Below, piece by piece: positions 21,391 to 30,233 of a DNA stretch of 64,000 nucleotides. The translations under genes were made by a program, and so were the position numbers. The stretch lies in assembly GCA_030427885.1 (NCBI GenBank), contig JAUICM010000005.1, positions 124,001-188,000 of the forward strand, read 5' to 3'. A model generated the notes under the pieces. The model did no database searches. It had not been told where the DNA came from and saw only the letters and a list, made by a program, of their open reading frames with translations. Numbering within the stretch: position 1 is the first letter of the stretch; every line of letters starts with the position of its first letter. The stretch comes from Rhodothermia bacterium (lineage in GTDB: Bacteria > Bacteroidota > Rhodothermia > Balneolales > Balneolaceae).

Positions 21391-22056
21391 TCATTCAATT
21401 AAGTATAGTAGTGGGAAAAGGAAGATCCAGATCAGATCAACCAAGTGCCAGTAAAGTCCGGTTATCTCAACTGGTGTATAATATTCGCTATTGAAATGTC
21501 CTTTGCCAGCTCGTATATAAAGCCAGATCATAAGACCGATACCAACAAGCACGTGAAGCCCGTGAACTCCGGTCATCATGTAATATATTCCAAAGAAGAT
21601 ATTTGCTCTCGGGTCACTTAGTTCATGAAGAATTTCAGGTGTTGGATTCCAGAACGAACCTGGTGCAATACCCAAATGTAATTTATGCTCATATTCAAAG
21701 TACTTGATTACCATAAATACACAAGCAAGTGCGATGGTAATAAGCAGGTTGATCCTCAGGCCTTTAGTTTGGTTCTTTTGAGCTGAACGGATGGCCATAG
21801 CTACCGTTAAACTACTTCCGATAAGTACGATGGTGTTAACACCACCCCAGAGTTTGTTAAGCTCCAGGGCTGCCTGAGTAAAGAGTTCGGGATACCAGGC
21901 TCTGAAAACGATATACGCACAGAAGAGCCCACCGAAAAAGAGTATTTCGTTCACCAGGAATACCCACATTCCCAACTTTGCTGATTCAAACTGTTGGTCT
22001 GAATCTACAAAATGGTGCTGAACATGAGCCGGGTGTGTTGCTGAATGATTCGCCAT
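21391..22056 (-). CDS. coxC: Cytochrome c oxidase subunit III
   Basis: A 221-residue membrane protein with five predicted helices. Signatures are KLGMWVFLVNEILFFGGLF near residue 28, the ANIFFGIYYMMTGVHGLHVLVG segment, and the closing ITGLYWHLVDLIWIFLFPLLYL, all typical of haem-copper oxidase subunit III with five rather than seven helices. It sits between coxA and coxD in the operon. It stabilises the catalytic subunit and may shape oxygen access. Nothing unusual is seen. Confidence 0.95.
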   Translation of the reverse strand: MANHSATHPAHVQHHFVDSDQQFESAKLGMWVFLVNEILFFGGLFCAYIVFRAWYPELFTQAALELNKLWGGVNTIVLIGSSLTVAMAIRSAQKNQTKGLRINLLITIALACVFMVIKYFEYEHKLHLGIAPGSFWNPTPEILHELSDPRANIFFGIYYMMTGVHGLHVLVGIGLMIWLYIRAGKGHFNSEYYTPVEITGLYWHLVDLIWIFLFPLLYLIE

Positions 22057-22077
22057 TTATATGTTCTGGTTATTTAG

Positions 22078-23811
22078 TTAAGCTTTTTCTGTTTCATCAG
22101 TAGTAACCTCATGATGATCGCCATGACCATTATGAGACACAGCCAGTCCTAACTGGAATTCTTCCATTGGCTGGTGGTAATCATATGGCCCGTGAATGAT
22201 CACAGGAGTGTGGTCAAAGTTGTGGAAGTCAGGAGGTGATGTTGCCTGCCATTCCAGTCCACGACTGTTCCATGGGTTAGCAGGAGCTTTTTCACCATTG
22301 ATGAGAGATTTCATCAGATTGTATAGTATGATCAGGAATGCTACACCCAGAATGTAAGATCCGATCGTAGAGGTCTGATGAAAGATCGTGAATTGATCAA
22401 TGTAGTTGTAATACCGGCGTGGCATCCCTTGTGCTCCCATCACAAACTGTGGAAGGAAGGTAGTATTGAAACCGATGAAAATGAGAACTGCAGAAATTCG
22501 ACCGAGTGTCTCATTATACATTTTACCAGTCATCTTAGGCCACCAGTAGTGGAGACCAGCAAGAAGCGCCATCAGCGTACCGCCCATCATCACATAGTGG
22601 AAGTGGGCAACTACGTAATATGTGTCGTGCAGGTGGATATCAACAGAAAGAGCACCCAGCGTGATACCTGTAAAACCACCAATAGTAAAGAGAAACAGGA
22701 AGACGAATACATACAGCATTGGAGTCTTCATATCGATGGAACCTTTGTATAAGGTGGCCACCCAGTTCAGGATCTTAATACCTGTTGGAATACCTACCAG
22801 GAAGGTCAGGAATGAGAATACAGTAGTAGCTACTGAACTCTGTCCTGAAGTAAACATGTGGTGTCCCCATACGAGGAAGCCAATAAAAGCAATAGCCAGA
22901 GATGAAAGAGCAATGGCCCAGTAACCAAAAATATGTTTCTTAGAAAAAGTGGTAATTACCTCTGAAATGATCCCGAAACCAGGAACGATCATGATATATA
23001 CAGCAGGGTGAGAGTAGAACCAGAAGAAATGCTGGTACAATACCGGATCACCACCAAGAGCAGGATCGAAAATCCCGATATCCATGATGTTCTCCATTGA
23101 AAGAAGTAGGATAGTAATAGCAAGTACCGGAGTTGCAAGAACCTGGATGATGGAGGTTGCATACAATGCCCAGATGTTCAGAGGTAGCCGGCCCCAGGTT
23201 ATTCCGGGAGCACGAAGCTTGTGAATGGTTGTGATAAAGTTCGTTCCTGTAAGGATAGAGGAAAACCCAAGGATAAACACACCAAGTGTTACCCAGATCA
23301 CACCAGCAGAGTTGGCGTCAGAACTGTAAGGAGTGTAGAATGTCCAGCCAGTATCAAATCCGTTGTTAGCAAGAGAGATAAAGGTGAAGATCGCACCAAA
23401 TACATAGATATAGAAACTAGCCAGATTCAAGCGTGGGAAGGCCACATCTTTTGCTCCCAGCTGCATCGGAAGAACAAAGTTACCCAAAGCGGCGGGGATA
23501 CTAGGTACCAACACAAAGAATACCATCATTGCACCATGAAGGGTAAACAATTGATTGTAGGTATCTGCTTCAATAAAAGTTTTTGCGGGAGTCCAAAGCT
23601 CAGTTCTAAGCGCTAAAGCAAGAAATCCTGCCAGAGCAAAGAAGAATGCTACTGCACCCAGATACATCAGGCCGATCTTTTTATGATCAACCGTGGTCAT
23701 CCATGCCCATAAACCCTTTTCGTCTGTCAGGTAGGTATTGGTGGGATTGTCAGATGGTTTAAAACGCTTAACCTGTAGCGTCGTCAAATTTTTGGTTTCA
23801 GCTACTGCCAT
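22078..23811 (-). CDS. coxA: Cytochrome c oxidase subunit I (A2-type, YS motif)
   Basis: A 577-residue catalytic subunit with 12 helices. The haem and copper ligands are in place: [13 protein letters not shown] (low-spin haem His), the [13 protein letters not shown] block (Cu-B His and the cross-linked Tyr), WGHHMFTSG (two Cu-B His) and [12 protein letters not shown] (both haem His). The usual Glu of the HPEVYI motif is Ala, and Tyr-Ser precedes HP. This is the YS signature of A2 oxidases such as Rhodothermus caa3. It reduces oxygen to water with proton pumping, fed by the CoxB cytochrome domain. Confidence 0.97.
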   Translation of the reverse strand: MAVAETKNLTTLQVKRFKPSDNPTNTYLTDEKGLWAWMTTVDHKKIGLMYLGAVAFFFALAGFLALALRTELWTPAKTFIEADTYNQLFTLHGAMMVFFVLVPSIPAALGNFVLPMQLGAKDVAFPRLNLASFYIYVFGAIFTFISLANNGFDTGWTFYTPYSSDANSAGVIWVTLGVFILGFSSILTGTNFITTIHKLRAPGITWGRLPLNIWALYATSIIQVLATPVLAITILLLSMENIMDIGIFDPALGGDPVLYQHFFWFYSHPAVYIMIVPGFGIISEVITTFSKKHIFGYWAIALSSLAIAFIGFLVWGHHMFTSGQSSVATTVFSFLTFLVGIPTGIKILNWVATLYKGSIDMKTPMLYVFVFLFLFTIGGFTGITLGALSVDIHLHDTYYVVAHFHYVMMGGTLMALLAGLHYWWPKMTGKMYNETLGRISAVLIFIGFNTTFLPQFVMGAQGMPRRYYNYIDQFTIFHQTSTIGSYILGVAFLIILYNLMKSLINGEKAPANPWNSRGLEWQATSPPDFHNFDHTPVIIHGPYDYHQPMEEFQLGLAVSHNGHGDHHEVTTDETEKA

Positions 23812-23812
23812 A

Positions 23813-24754
23813 TCACTTAAGTGTTTTTAGATATTCAATAATGTTGGAAATTTCATCATCGCTAACGCGTCCTTCGTAAGGAGTCATCACATTGTCGTAG
23901 CCTTGTACAACTTTAGCGCCTGGATTCAGGATAGATTCTCTGATGTAGTTCTCATCAACTGTTACTGTTGAGCCGTCAGAAAGGGTTTCCTGTTTTCCAA
24001 AAAGTCCTTTAAAAGAGGGGCCAATGATCTTGGTTCCGTCCAGAGAGTGACAGGTTTTACAACCCTGAAGGCTGACTAACTGCTCACCTTGTTCAACCGG
24101 AGATCCTGAAACGCCGCCACCATTAGTTTCTAACCAGGTTTCAAACTCATCTGGTTCATGAATGATCACTTTAGCAAGCATATTGGAATGGCTAGTACCA
24201 CAATATTCGGTACAGAAAATCTGAGCTTCGCCCGCCTCTTCTGCCTGGAACCAAACATAAGTATAGCGGTTTGGAAGAACATCATGCTTTACACGAAAAT
24301 CAGGAACAAAGAAAGAGTGAAGAACATCACGAGACTGCATAACTAATTTTACCGGACGACCTTTGGGAACGTGTAGTTCATTAAGTGTCTGGGCTCCATT
24401 AGAATAGTTGAATCCCCAGTTCCACTTAAATGCATTAACGTGGATCTCATAAGCATCATCAGGAACTGATCGGAGGTTCAGCCATCCTGAATATCCCCAT
24501 CCAAAAATAACAAGAGTGATCAGTAATGGAATTACAGACCAGGAGATCTCAAGTGTATTGTTATGAGTGATGAGAGGAGTCTCATCATCTTCAGATTTTC
24601 TTTTGTACTTAATTGCAAAGTATATCAGTGCAATAGTGATCCCAACCAACAGGATGAAACTCACTTCGGTGATGAAATGAAAGAGCCCGTCAGTACTGTC
24701 TGCCGTAAGCGGAGACTGGTTATCCGGGAGCATGAAATCGAATAGTCTGCCCAT
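23813..24754 (-). CDS. coxB: Cytochrome c oxidase subunit II with fused cytochrome c (caa3)
   Basis: A 313-residue subunit II. Two N-terminal helices (about residues 26-46 and 70-92) precede a cupredoxin domain with the Cu-A site [12 protein letters not shown] (about residues 182-193) and the upstream histidine in [17 protein letters not shown]-terminal cytochrome c domain carries CKTCH (about residue 231) and the axial Met region ([12 protein letters not shown]). It passes electrons from cytochrome c to CoxA. Its cytochrome domain closely resembles the C-terminal domain of the ActE protein in the same operon. The gene lies one base from coxA and shares its first base with the SCO stop. Confidence 0.96.
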   Translation of the reverse strand: MGRLFDFMLPDNQSPLTADSTDGLFHFITEVSFILLVGITIALIYFAIKYKRKSEDDETPLITHNNTLEISWSVIPLLITLVIFGWGYSGWLNLRSVPDDAYEIHVNAFKWNWGFNYSNGAQTLNELHVPKGRPVKLVMQSRDVLHSFFVPDFRVKHDVLPNRYTYVWFQAEEAGEAQIFCTEYCGTSHSNMLAKVIIHEPDEFETWLETNGGGVSGSPVEQGEQLVSLQGCKTCHSLDGTKIIGPSFKGLFGKQETLSDGSTVTVDENYIRESILNPGAKVVQGYDNVMTPYEGRVSDDEISNIIEYLKTLK

Positions 24755-25587
24755 TATTGGTAGTCGATATTAGATGTTAGTTTTTTACCTTTTTCGCGTA
24801 GCCAAAGAAGGCCGATAAAGATACCAAGAATAATTAGTGTAGCCAAGCCACCAACCTTCATTATGTTGATTGCTATAGGTGCATAACTATTGGAATCCGG
24901 ATCGTATTGATAGCAGTACATTACGATCTTCTCGAGTGTACTTCCTATCTGCCCATCGGCTGATTCGTAGAGTGCATTTCGCACATCAAATTCGTTGTAT
25001 TTGATACCATACAGGTAACGTGTGATCTTTCCATCAGGACTCAGCATAATGATCGCAGCACTATGTGCATATTCGCTGGTTCCTTCAACTTCATTGTATT
25101 TGAAGCCTACGGATTGAATTACTTTGTCGATCTGGGACTGTCTACCGGTAAGAAAGTACCAGCCTTTTTCAGCATCTTTCTTATTCAGTTTGGAAACGTA
25201 CTTTTCCTTGTACTCTGCAGCCAGAGTATGATCTTCATCAGGGTCAATGCTGAAAGAGATGATATTGTATTCATTTCCTGGCGACCAGGCTAACTCACCG
25301 GCCACATTAAGGACACCATCCACGACCAGACCACAAAGCATGGGGCATTCATAGTATAATGGATTCAGGATCACAGGTTTACCATCTTCAAGGAGGGAGG
25401 CGATAGTAACGCTATCTCCGGTCGAAGTTGCAAAGATAGCATCAGTTGGGATGTAGTCTCCCAAATGTTCTTCTATGCCGACGCCTTGCAATGCTTCAGG
25501 CTGTCCTTGATTTAGCTGAGCTTCAGCGGTTAAGGGAAATGAAAGCACTGCAGGCAGTAATAATACTGACAGTGCGATACGTCTCAT
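24754..25587 (-). CDS. SCO1/SenC/PrrC family copper chaperone
   Basis: A 277-residue thioredoxin-fold protein. It has a signal peptide (LSVLLLPAVLSFPLTAEAQ), the copper-binding CxxxC motif in YYECPMLCGLVVDG (about residues 78-91), a conserved distal His in EYAHSAAIIML, and a C-terminal membrane helix (GGLATLIILGIFIGLLWL). SCO proteins load the Cu-A site of oxidase subunit II. The gene directly precedes coxB and overlaps it by one base, which fits that job. The C-terminal anchor is seen in related Bacteroidota-type SCO proteins. Confidence 0.93.
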   Translation of the reverse strand: MRRIALSVLLLPAVLSFPLTAEAQLNQGQPEALQGVGIEEHLGDYIPTDAIFATSTGDSVTIASLLEDGKPVILNPLYYECPMLCGLVVDGVLNVAGELAWSPGNEYNIISFSIDPDEDHTLAAEYKEKYVSKLNKKDAEKGWYFLTGRQSQIDKVIQSVGFKYNEVEGTSEYAHSAAIIMLSPDGKITRYLYGIKYNEFDVRNALYESADGQIGSTLEKIVMYCYQYDPDSNSYAPIAINIMKVGGLATLIILGIFIGLLWLREKGKKLTSNIDYQ

Positions 25588-25592
25588 AAATA

Positions 25593-25979
25593 TTAGTCAA
25601 CAGCTATTTTGTTAATAGCTTCGTCAATTGGAATACGATAAATGCCTTTTTCCTGATCAATAACTCCAAATGAGTTAAGTTCTTCAGTTTGGTCGGCTTT
25701 AAGTTTAGTAACCTCTAAATATCTGCTGGTAACCGAAGCATTTTGCTGGGCATTAAAAATACTGTACTGAGCGAAAAACATTAGTGCTACAACAAAAACC
25801 ACTACTGTAATAATTCCGAGGCCAGACCATATGAACAACTTGCTGTAGTTCATAGTGTCATCATTCACACCATGGGATACAGCACCTGCGAATGATGCGT
25901 CAGCAGTTTCCAGTGTTACATCATCGCCAGAGGCGCCAGATACTTTTGTGTTTGAATCTTCCATGTGATCAGCAGACAT
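25593..25979 (-). CDS. Small single-helix membrane protein of the act-cox operon
   Basis: About 128 residues. It has a hydrophilic N-terminal tail of about 45 residues, one helix (LFIWSGLGIITVVVFVVALMFFAQY) and a periplasmic C-terminal segment ending YRIPIDEAINKIAVD. I choose ATG 25979 over the upstream TTG at 25988, since it is an ordinary start. The IPIDEA(I/M)-type ending is something I associate with short proteins near SCO genes in related genomes, but no function is known to me. Placement between actF and the SCO gene suggests a role in oxidase or ACIII assembly. Confidence 0.7.
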   Translation of the reverse strand: MSADHMEDSNTKVSGASGDDVTLETADASFAGAVSHGVNDDTMNYSKLFIWSGLGIITVVVFVVALMFFAQYSIFNAQQNASVTSRYLEVTKLKADQTEELNSFGVIDQEKGIYRIPIDEAINKIAVD

Positions 25980-25994
25980 AGCTAACAATCGGTA

Positions 25995-27200
25995 TTATTG
26001 GTGATAAGTTTTTTCGAGGCATTCTTCCAGCTTAGGATCATTTTCCGGGATCATGCTATTCTTTTTGAATGTATTGAAGAACAATCCAAAGAAAATTCCT
26101 CCCAGACCCAGGAACGTAGTTATATCTATCCAGCTAAAGTCCAGTCCGTGAGCATCTTCAGAATGCATTGCAGGCATTACGATCCAGTAGATCTCCAGGT
26201 AGTGGATAACCAGAACAACAGTTGCTACAAGCATTAGTACTTTCTTTTGATGCTTTCTCTCCCGGTTTAACAATACAAGGAAAGGGAAAGCAAAACGGAA
26301 GATCAGAAGTCCGTATGCGATATACTGAAAACCACCTTCAAGTCGGTCGTAGAACCAAAGTGTCTCTTCAGGAAGGTTAGCGTAGTAGATCAACAGGAAC
26401 TGGCTGAATGCGATGTATGCGTAGAAAATGGTGAATGCAAATAACCAGGCACCAAGATCATAGATGTGCGGCTGGCCAATGGTATTTGTTAAAAGTCCTT
26501 TTTGATGCAGAAAGAATACCATTAGAATCATAACAGCCCAGAAACTCTGGAAGCTGATTGCAAAGAAATACACACCGAACATAGTAGAGAACCAGTGTGG
26601 GTCAAGAGACATCAACCAGTCGAAGCCGGCAAATGCGATTGAAAGAGCAAAAAGAGGAATAGCTGGAGCACTTACTTTTCTCATAAGAGTTGTTACGCCC
26701 CAATCACCAGTTTTCTCGAGCTCTACAGAAGCTTTGTATAATTTACGGCCTACAAATCCCCAAAGAGCAAAGTAGATAACCTGACGGATAATGAAGAAGG
26801 TCGGGTTAAGGAAAGCAGATTTGGCTTTCAGGATCTTATCAGTGGCAACTGCTTCTTCATGACTCCAGTGGTACAGGTTATGCATTCCCAGAATAACAGG
26901 AATGATGAAGATTGCCCAAATCCAGATATTTGCACCAAAGGTTTCAGGAATTCTTCGAACAAGCGTTCCCCATTTGGATTTAGTGATATGGTGGAACATC
27001 ACCATAAACACAGAAGCCAGTGCTATACCTGTGAAGAAAGTAAAACTAACCAGGTATGAAAAGAAGAATTGGTCGTGATTAACAAAATATCCGATCACAC
27101 TGAGGATGATCCCAACAGCACCAACTCCGAACAGAATTTGTGGAAGTTTGCTGTCAGCAGGGAATGTTAGATTATCAGTTATTGTAGGCTTATGACTCAT
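25995..27200 (-). CDS. actF: Alternative complex III subunit ActF (quinol:cytochrome c oxidoreductase)
   Basis: A 401-residue polytopic protein with about ten helices. It is related to the ActC/NrfD fold but lacks a clear quinone-site signature. Recognisable segments are SVFMVMFHHITKSKWGTLVRRIPE near residue 65, FAGFDWLMSLDPHWFSTMFGVYFFA near residue 185, and FSQFLLIYYANLPEETLWF. These are typical of ActF in Bacteroidota and Rhodothermota. ActF is one of the two large membrane subunits of alternative complex III, which oxidises menaquinol and reduces cytochrome c. It follows actE and precedes the small membrane protein. Confidence 0.93.
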   Translation of the reverse strand: MSHKPTITDNLTFPADSKLPQILFGVGAVGIILSVIGYFVNHDQFFFSYLVSFTFFTGIALASVFMVMFHHITKSKWGTLVRRIPETFGANIWIWAIFIIPVILGMHNLYHWSHEEAVATDKILKAKSAFLNPTFFIIRQVIYFALWGFVGRKLYKASVELEKTGDWGVTTLMRKVSAPAIPLFALSIAFAGFDWLMSLDPHWFSTMFGVYFFAISFQSFWAVMILMVFFLHQKGLLTNTIGQPHIYDLGAWLFAFTIFYAYIAFSQFLLIYYANLPEETLWFYDRLEGGFQYIAYGLLIFRFAFPFLVLLNRERKHQKKVLMLVATVVLVIHYLEIYWIVMPAMHSEDAHGLDFSWIDITTFLGLGGIFFGLFFNTFKKNSMIPENDPKLEECLEKTYHQ

Positions 27201-27224
27201 TTTCTACGTATTTAAGCAAATATC

Positions 27225-28259
27225 TTAATGTTCGCTCAGTGTTTTGATGTATTCTAGGATGGATTGAAGATCACTTTCAGAAAGTGCGCTGTATGCATTT
27301 GGCATTGAAGGCGCAAAGCCATCAACGATCTTAGCACCAGGATTCAGGATCGATTCTTTGATATAATCTTCATCCGCAGTAACGGTCATTGTTTCACCGT
27401 CTTCGGTAGTAACTTTGACTTCATGTCCAAAAAGGTTTTGCCATGTTGGTCCGATCACTGCTGTTCCGTCAGTAGAGTGACAGGTTTCGCAGGCATATGT
27501 AGCAGCTAATTCCTTTCCACGTTCCGCTGAAGCAGGGGTGCCGGCAGATTTAGCTTCTTTGGCTGCGGCCAGTTCAGCTGCTTTTTCCTGTGCTGCATTG
27601 TATTCAGCCTGAATACTGCTCAGATCCACATCATATTCCTTTATCTCATCTTCTGATACATTATGGCTGGCTTGTAAAGCTCTGATGTATCCAACAATAG
27701 CCCAGCGGTCTTCAACCGGGATCTGATGAGCATAAGATGGCATATTTCGCACACCATTATATATAGCTGAGTAAATTTCTCCGTCCGGCGCTTCTCTTAA
27801 ACGATCCTGGTGGTACGTAGGGGCGGGTACATAACCATATCCATTCATGATCATTCCATCTCCTTTTCCGGTAATACCATGGCAGGGAGTACAGAAGATC
27901 TCGAAACGTTCTTTACCGCGATAAAGAAGTGCTCTGGTTAGTTCAACAGGCATTTCTTCGATCCATTCACCATTCTCATCAACGCCTTCATAGTAAGCAG
28001 CATCAGCTTTTCGGAGTCCACGGGCAACAGTTCCTTCAACAGGTTGTCGCATTGAGCGTCCGTCAGCAAAGAAGTTATTCACTTCCTGAGCTTCCTTTCT
28101 TGGTTGTTGATCCATGTTAAGGTTAGGGTGGATCGGTGTTTTCTCAGAGAGCGTTCCCTGACATCCACTCAGAACAACACCCACAGCCAAAATGCCTGCG
28201 GCTTTCTTAATACCGTTAAGATTCATGAAAGATGATATTCCGTGATTAATCTTAGTCAT
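27225..28259 (-). CDS. actE: ActE lipoprotein cytochrome c with a second fused cytochrome c domain
   Basis: A lipoprotein of about 344 residues. The lipobox VVLSGCQG ends a signal peptide. Domain one carries CTPCHGITGKGDG (about residue 118) and the axial Met in NMPSYAHQIP, as in mono-haem ActE. A linker rich in Ala, Glu and Lys follows. Domain two carries CETCHSTDGT (about residue 256) and closely matches the CoxB C-terminal domain. I choose ATG 28259 because GAGGAAG precedes it; 28226 would also give a signal peptide. It overlaps actD by eight bases. The extra haem domain is unusual for ActE as I know it. Confidence 0.9.
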   Translation of the reverse strand: MTKINHGISSFMNLNGIKKAAGILAVGVVLSGCQGTLSEKTPIHPNLNMDQQPRKEAQEVNNFFADGRSMRQPVEGTVARGLRKADAAYYEGVDENGEWIEEMPVELTRALLYRGKERFEIFCTPCHGITGKGDGMIMNGYGYVPAPTYHQDRLREAPDGEIYSAIYNGVRNMPSYAHQIPVEDRWAIVGYIRALQASHNVSEDEIKEYDVDLSSIQAEYNAAQEKAAELAAAKEAKSAGTPASAERGKELAATYACETCHSTDGTAVIGPTWQNLFGHEVKVTTEDGETMTVTADEDYIKESILNPGAKIVDGFAPSMPNAYSALSESDLQSILEYIKTLSEH

Positions 28260-28800
28260 ACACTTCCTCAATATGAGTAGCGCCTGCTTCTTCAAACAAT
28301 TCTTTTACAAGATCAGCCTGAAATTTGCTGTCTTTAGCCTCAATGCAAACAAAGAAGCCATCGTCGGTAGCTTTTTTAAAGCGTTCAACGTTGAATAATG
28401 GATTATAAAGTTTCGGAAGTCCGTTCAGGAACAACATTCCGAAAACAGCACCAAATGCTGAAAGCAGTACGGTGAGCTCAAAAGTCACAGGTACCCATGC
28501 AGGTGCATTAAAAAATGGTTTACCACTGATGTTATGAGGATAATCCATCACAGACATCCAGTACATCATAGAAACTGCACCGGTGAATCCGATGAGTCCA
28601 CAGGTAAGAACGATCCATCCCAGTTTTGATTTAGGAAGGCTCATTGCCTTATCGATTCCATGAATTGGGAATGGAGCGTAGGTATCAAATTTATCATATC
28701 CGGCGGCTACCACTTTCTTAGAAGCGTCAATAAGAGCCTTAGGATTCTTGAATTCGGCCAGGATGCCGTATAGTTCGCTGTTTTGTTCAGTAGTACTCAT
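28252..28800 (-). CDS. actD: Alternative complex III subunit ActD (DUF3341)
   Basis: A 182-residue DUF3341 protein. It begins with a cytoplasmic ferredoxin-like segment (LYGILAEFKNPKALIDASKKVVAAGYDKFDTYAPFP), then has two helices (LGWIVLTCGLIGFTGAVSMMY and WVPVTFELTVLLSAFGAVFGM), and ends with a second small domain (DDGFFVCIEAKDSKF). This is the known layout of ActD, which anchors the peripheral subunits of alternative complex III. It lies between actC and actE with short gaps or overlaps, as in other act operons. Confidence 0.95.
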   Translation of the reverse strand: MSTTEQNSELYGILAEFKNPKALIDASKKVVAAGYDKFDTYAPFPIHGIDKAMSLPKSKLGWIVLTCGLIGFTGAVSMMYWMSVMDYPHNISGKPFFNAPAWVPVTFELTVLLSAFGAVFGMLFLNGLPKLYNPLFNVERFKKATDDGFFVCIEAKDSKFQADLVKELFEEAGATHIEEVYD

Positions 28801-28805
28801 ATTCG

Positions 28806-30233
28806 TTAAACCGTCTCAGCTTTAGGTTGAGGAACTTCAACCACATGAGGGTGGAATTCCTGAGTTTCCTCATCGTAATTATGCGGATCTGCCTGAGGCA
28901 GTACAGCTTTGATCTCAGCAATAGCAACCATCGGCAGGAAGCGAAGAAATGCCAGAAACAGGGTAAAGAAAATACCAAAGGTTCCTACATAAGTAAGTAC
29001 GTCCCAAATAGTTGGGGAGTAGTAATCCCATGATGATGGCAGATAATCGTTTGCCAGCGAAGTAACAGTGATCACAAAACGCTCGAACCACATACCAATG
29101 TTTACAACAATAGAGATAAAGAAAGTGAAGCCAACACTTGTTCTTAGTTTTTTGAACCAGAAGAACTGTGGCGATAGCACGTTACAGGTCATCATGATCC
29201 AGTATGCCCATGCATAAGGACCCGTTGCCCGCAGAATAAAGATCGCTTTTTCATACTCAACTCCGCTGTACCAAGCGATGAAAAACTCCATCATGTAGGC
29301 AAAACCTACCATAGAACCAGTAACCATGATGATGATGTTCATTTTCTCCATGTGGTCATTGGTCATAATATCTTCCATGCCGTAGATCTTTCGGGCCACG
29401 ATCATAAGAGTCAATACCATTGCAAAACCAGAGAAGATCGCACCTGCCACAAAGTAAGGAGGGAAGATGGTGGTGTGCCATCCCGGAATCATCGAAACCG
29501 CAAAGTCAAAGGATACAATGGTATGTACAGAAAGAACTAACGGAGTAGCAAGACCGGCAAGGATCATATAAGCTTTTTCATAATTCCACCATGCACGGTT
29601 ACTTCCAGTCCAGCCAAGAGCAAAAAGACCGTAAGAAAATTTCCTGATCTTGTCGGTTGCTTTATCTCGCAGGGTAGCAAGATCTGGGATAAGACCCACG
29701 TACCAGAATAATAAGGATACTGTAAAGTAAGTACTTACGGCGAATACGTCCCAAAGAAGAGGGGAGTTGAAATTCGGCCACATTCCCATCTGGTTAGGGA
29801 TTGGGAATACCCAGTAGATCACCCAGATACGACCAACGTGAATACCAGGGAACATCAAAGCACAGATTACGGCAAAGATGGTCATTGCCTCAGCAAAACG
29901 GTTAATGGCAGTACGCCAGTCCTGTCGGAACAGGAAGAGGATCGCCGAGATAAGTGTTCCGGCGTGGCCAATACCTACCCACCATACAAAGTTAATGATG
30001 GCCCAACCCCAGCCTACAGGGTTCATAAGACCCCAGACACCGGTTCCTTCCCAGATCAGGTATCCAACTGCGATCAAAAATACTCCTAAAAATGCATTGG
30101 CCAGCAACATAGCTGCATACCATGGCTTTGGAGTAGGTCTAAGGTTTACATCGGTTACAAGCTTTGTAAGGCTGGCAAAGTCGTGATTGCCTTTTACGAG
30201 CGCTGGTTCCGGTATGTATTCGTATTTACTCAT
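28806..30233 (-). CDS. actC: Alternative complex III subunit ActC (NrfD/PsrC-like)
   Basis: A 475-residue membrane subunit with about ten helices, homologous to NrfD/PsrC. It carries the expected segments [35 protein letters not shown] near residue 85, [10 protein letters not shown], and [14 protein letters not shown]. ActC holds the menaquinol site of alternative complex III and contacts the iron-sulfur part of ActB. Its start overlaps the actB stop by one base. Nothing unusual was noted. Confidence 0.95.
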   Translation of the reverse strand: MSKYEYIPEPALVKGNHDFASLTKLVTDVNLRPTPKPWYAAMLLANAFLGVFLIAVGYLIWEGTGVWGLMNPVGWGWAIINFVWWVGIGHAGTLISAILFLFRQDWRTAINRFAEAMTIFAVICALMFPGIHVGRIWVIYWVFPIPNQMGMWPNFNSPLLWDVFAVSTYFTVSLLFWYVGLIPDLATLRDKATDKIRKFSYGLFALGWTGSNRAWWNYEKAYMILAGLATPLVLSVHTIVSFDFAVSMIPGWHTTIFPPYFVAGAIFSGFAMVLTLMIVARKIYGMEDIMTNDHMEKMNIIIMVTGSMVGFAYMMEFFIAWYSGVEYEKAIFILRATGPYAWAYWIMMTCNVLSPQFFWFKKLRTSVGFTFFISIVVNIGMWFERFVITVTSLANDYLPSSWDYYSPTIWDVLTYVGTFGIFFTLFLAFLRFLPMVAIAEIKAVLPQADPHNYDEETQEFHPHVVEVPQPKAETV

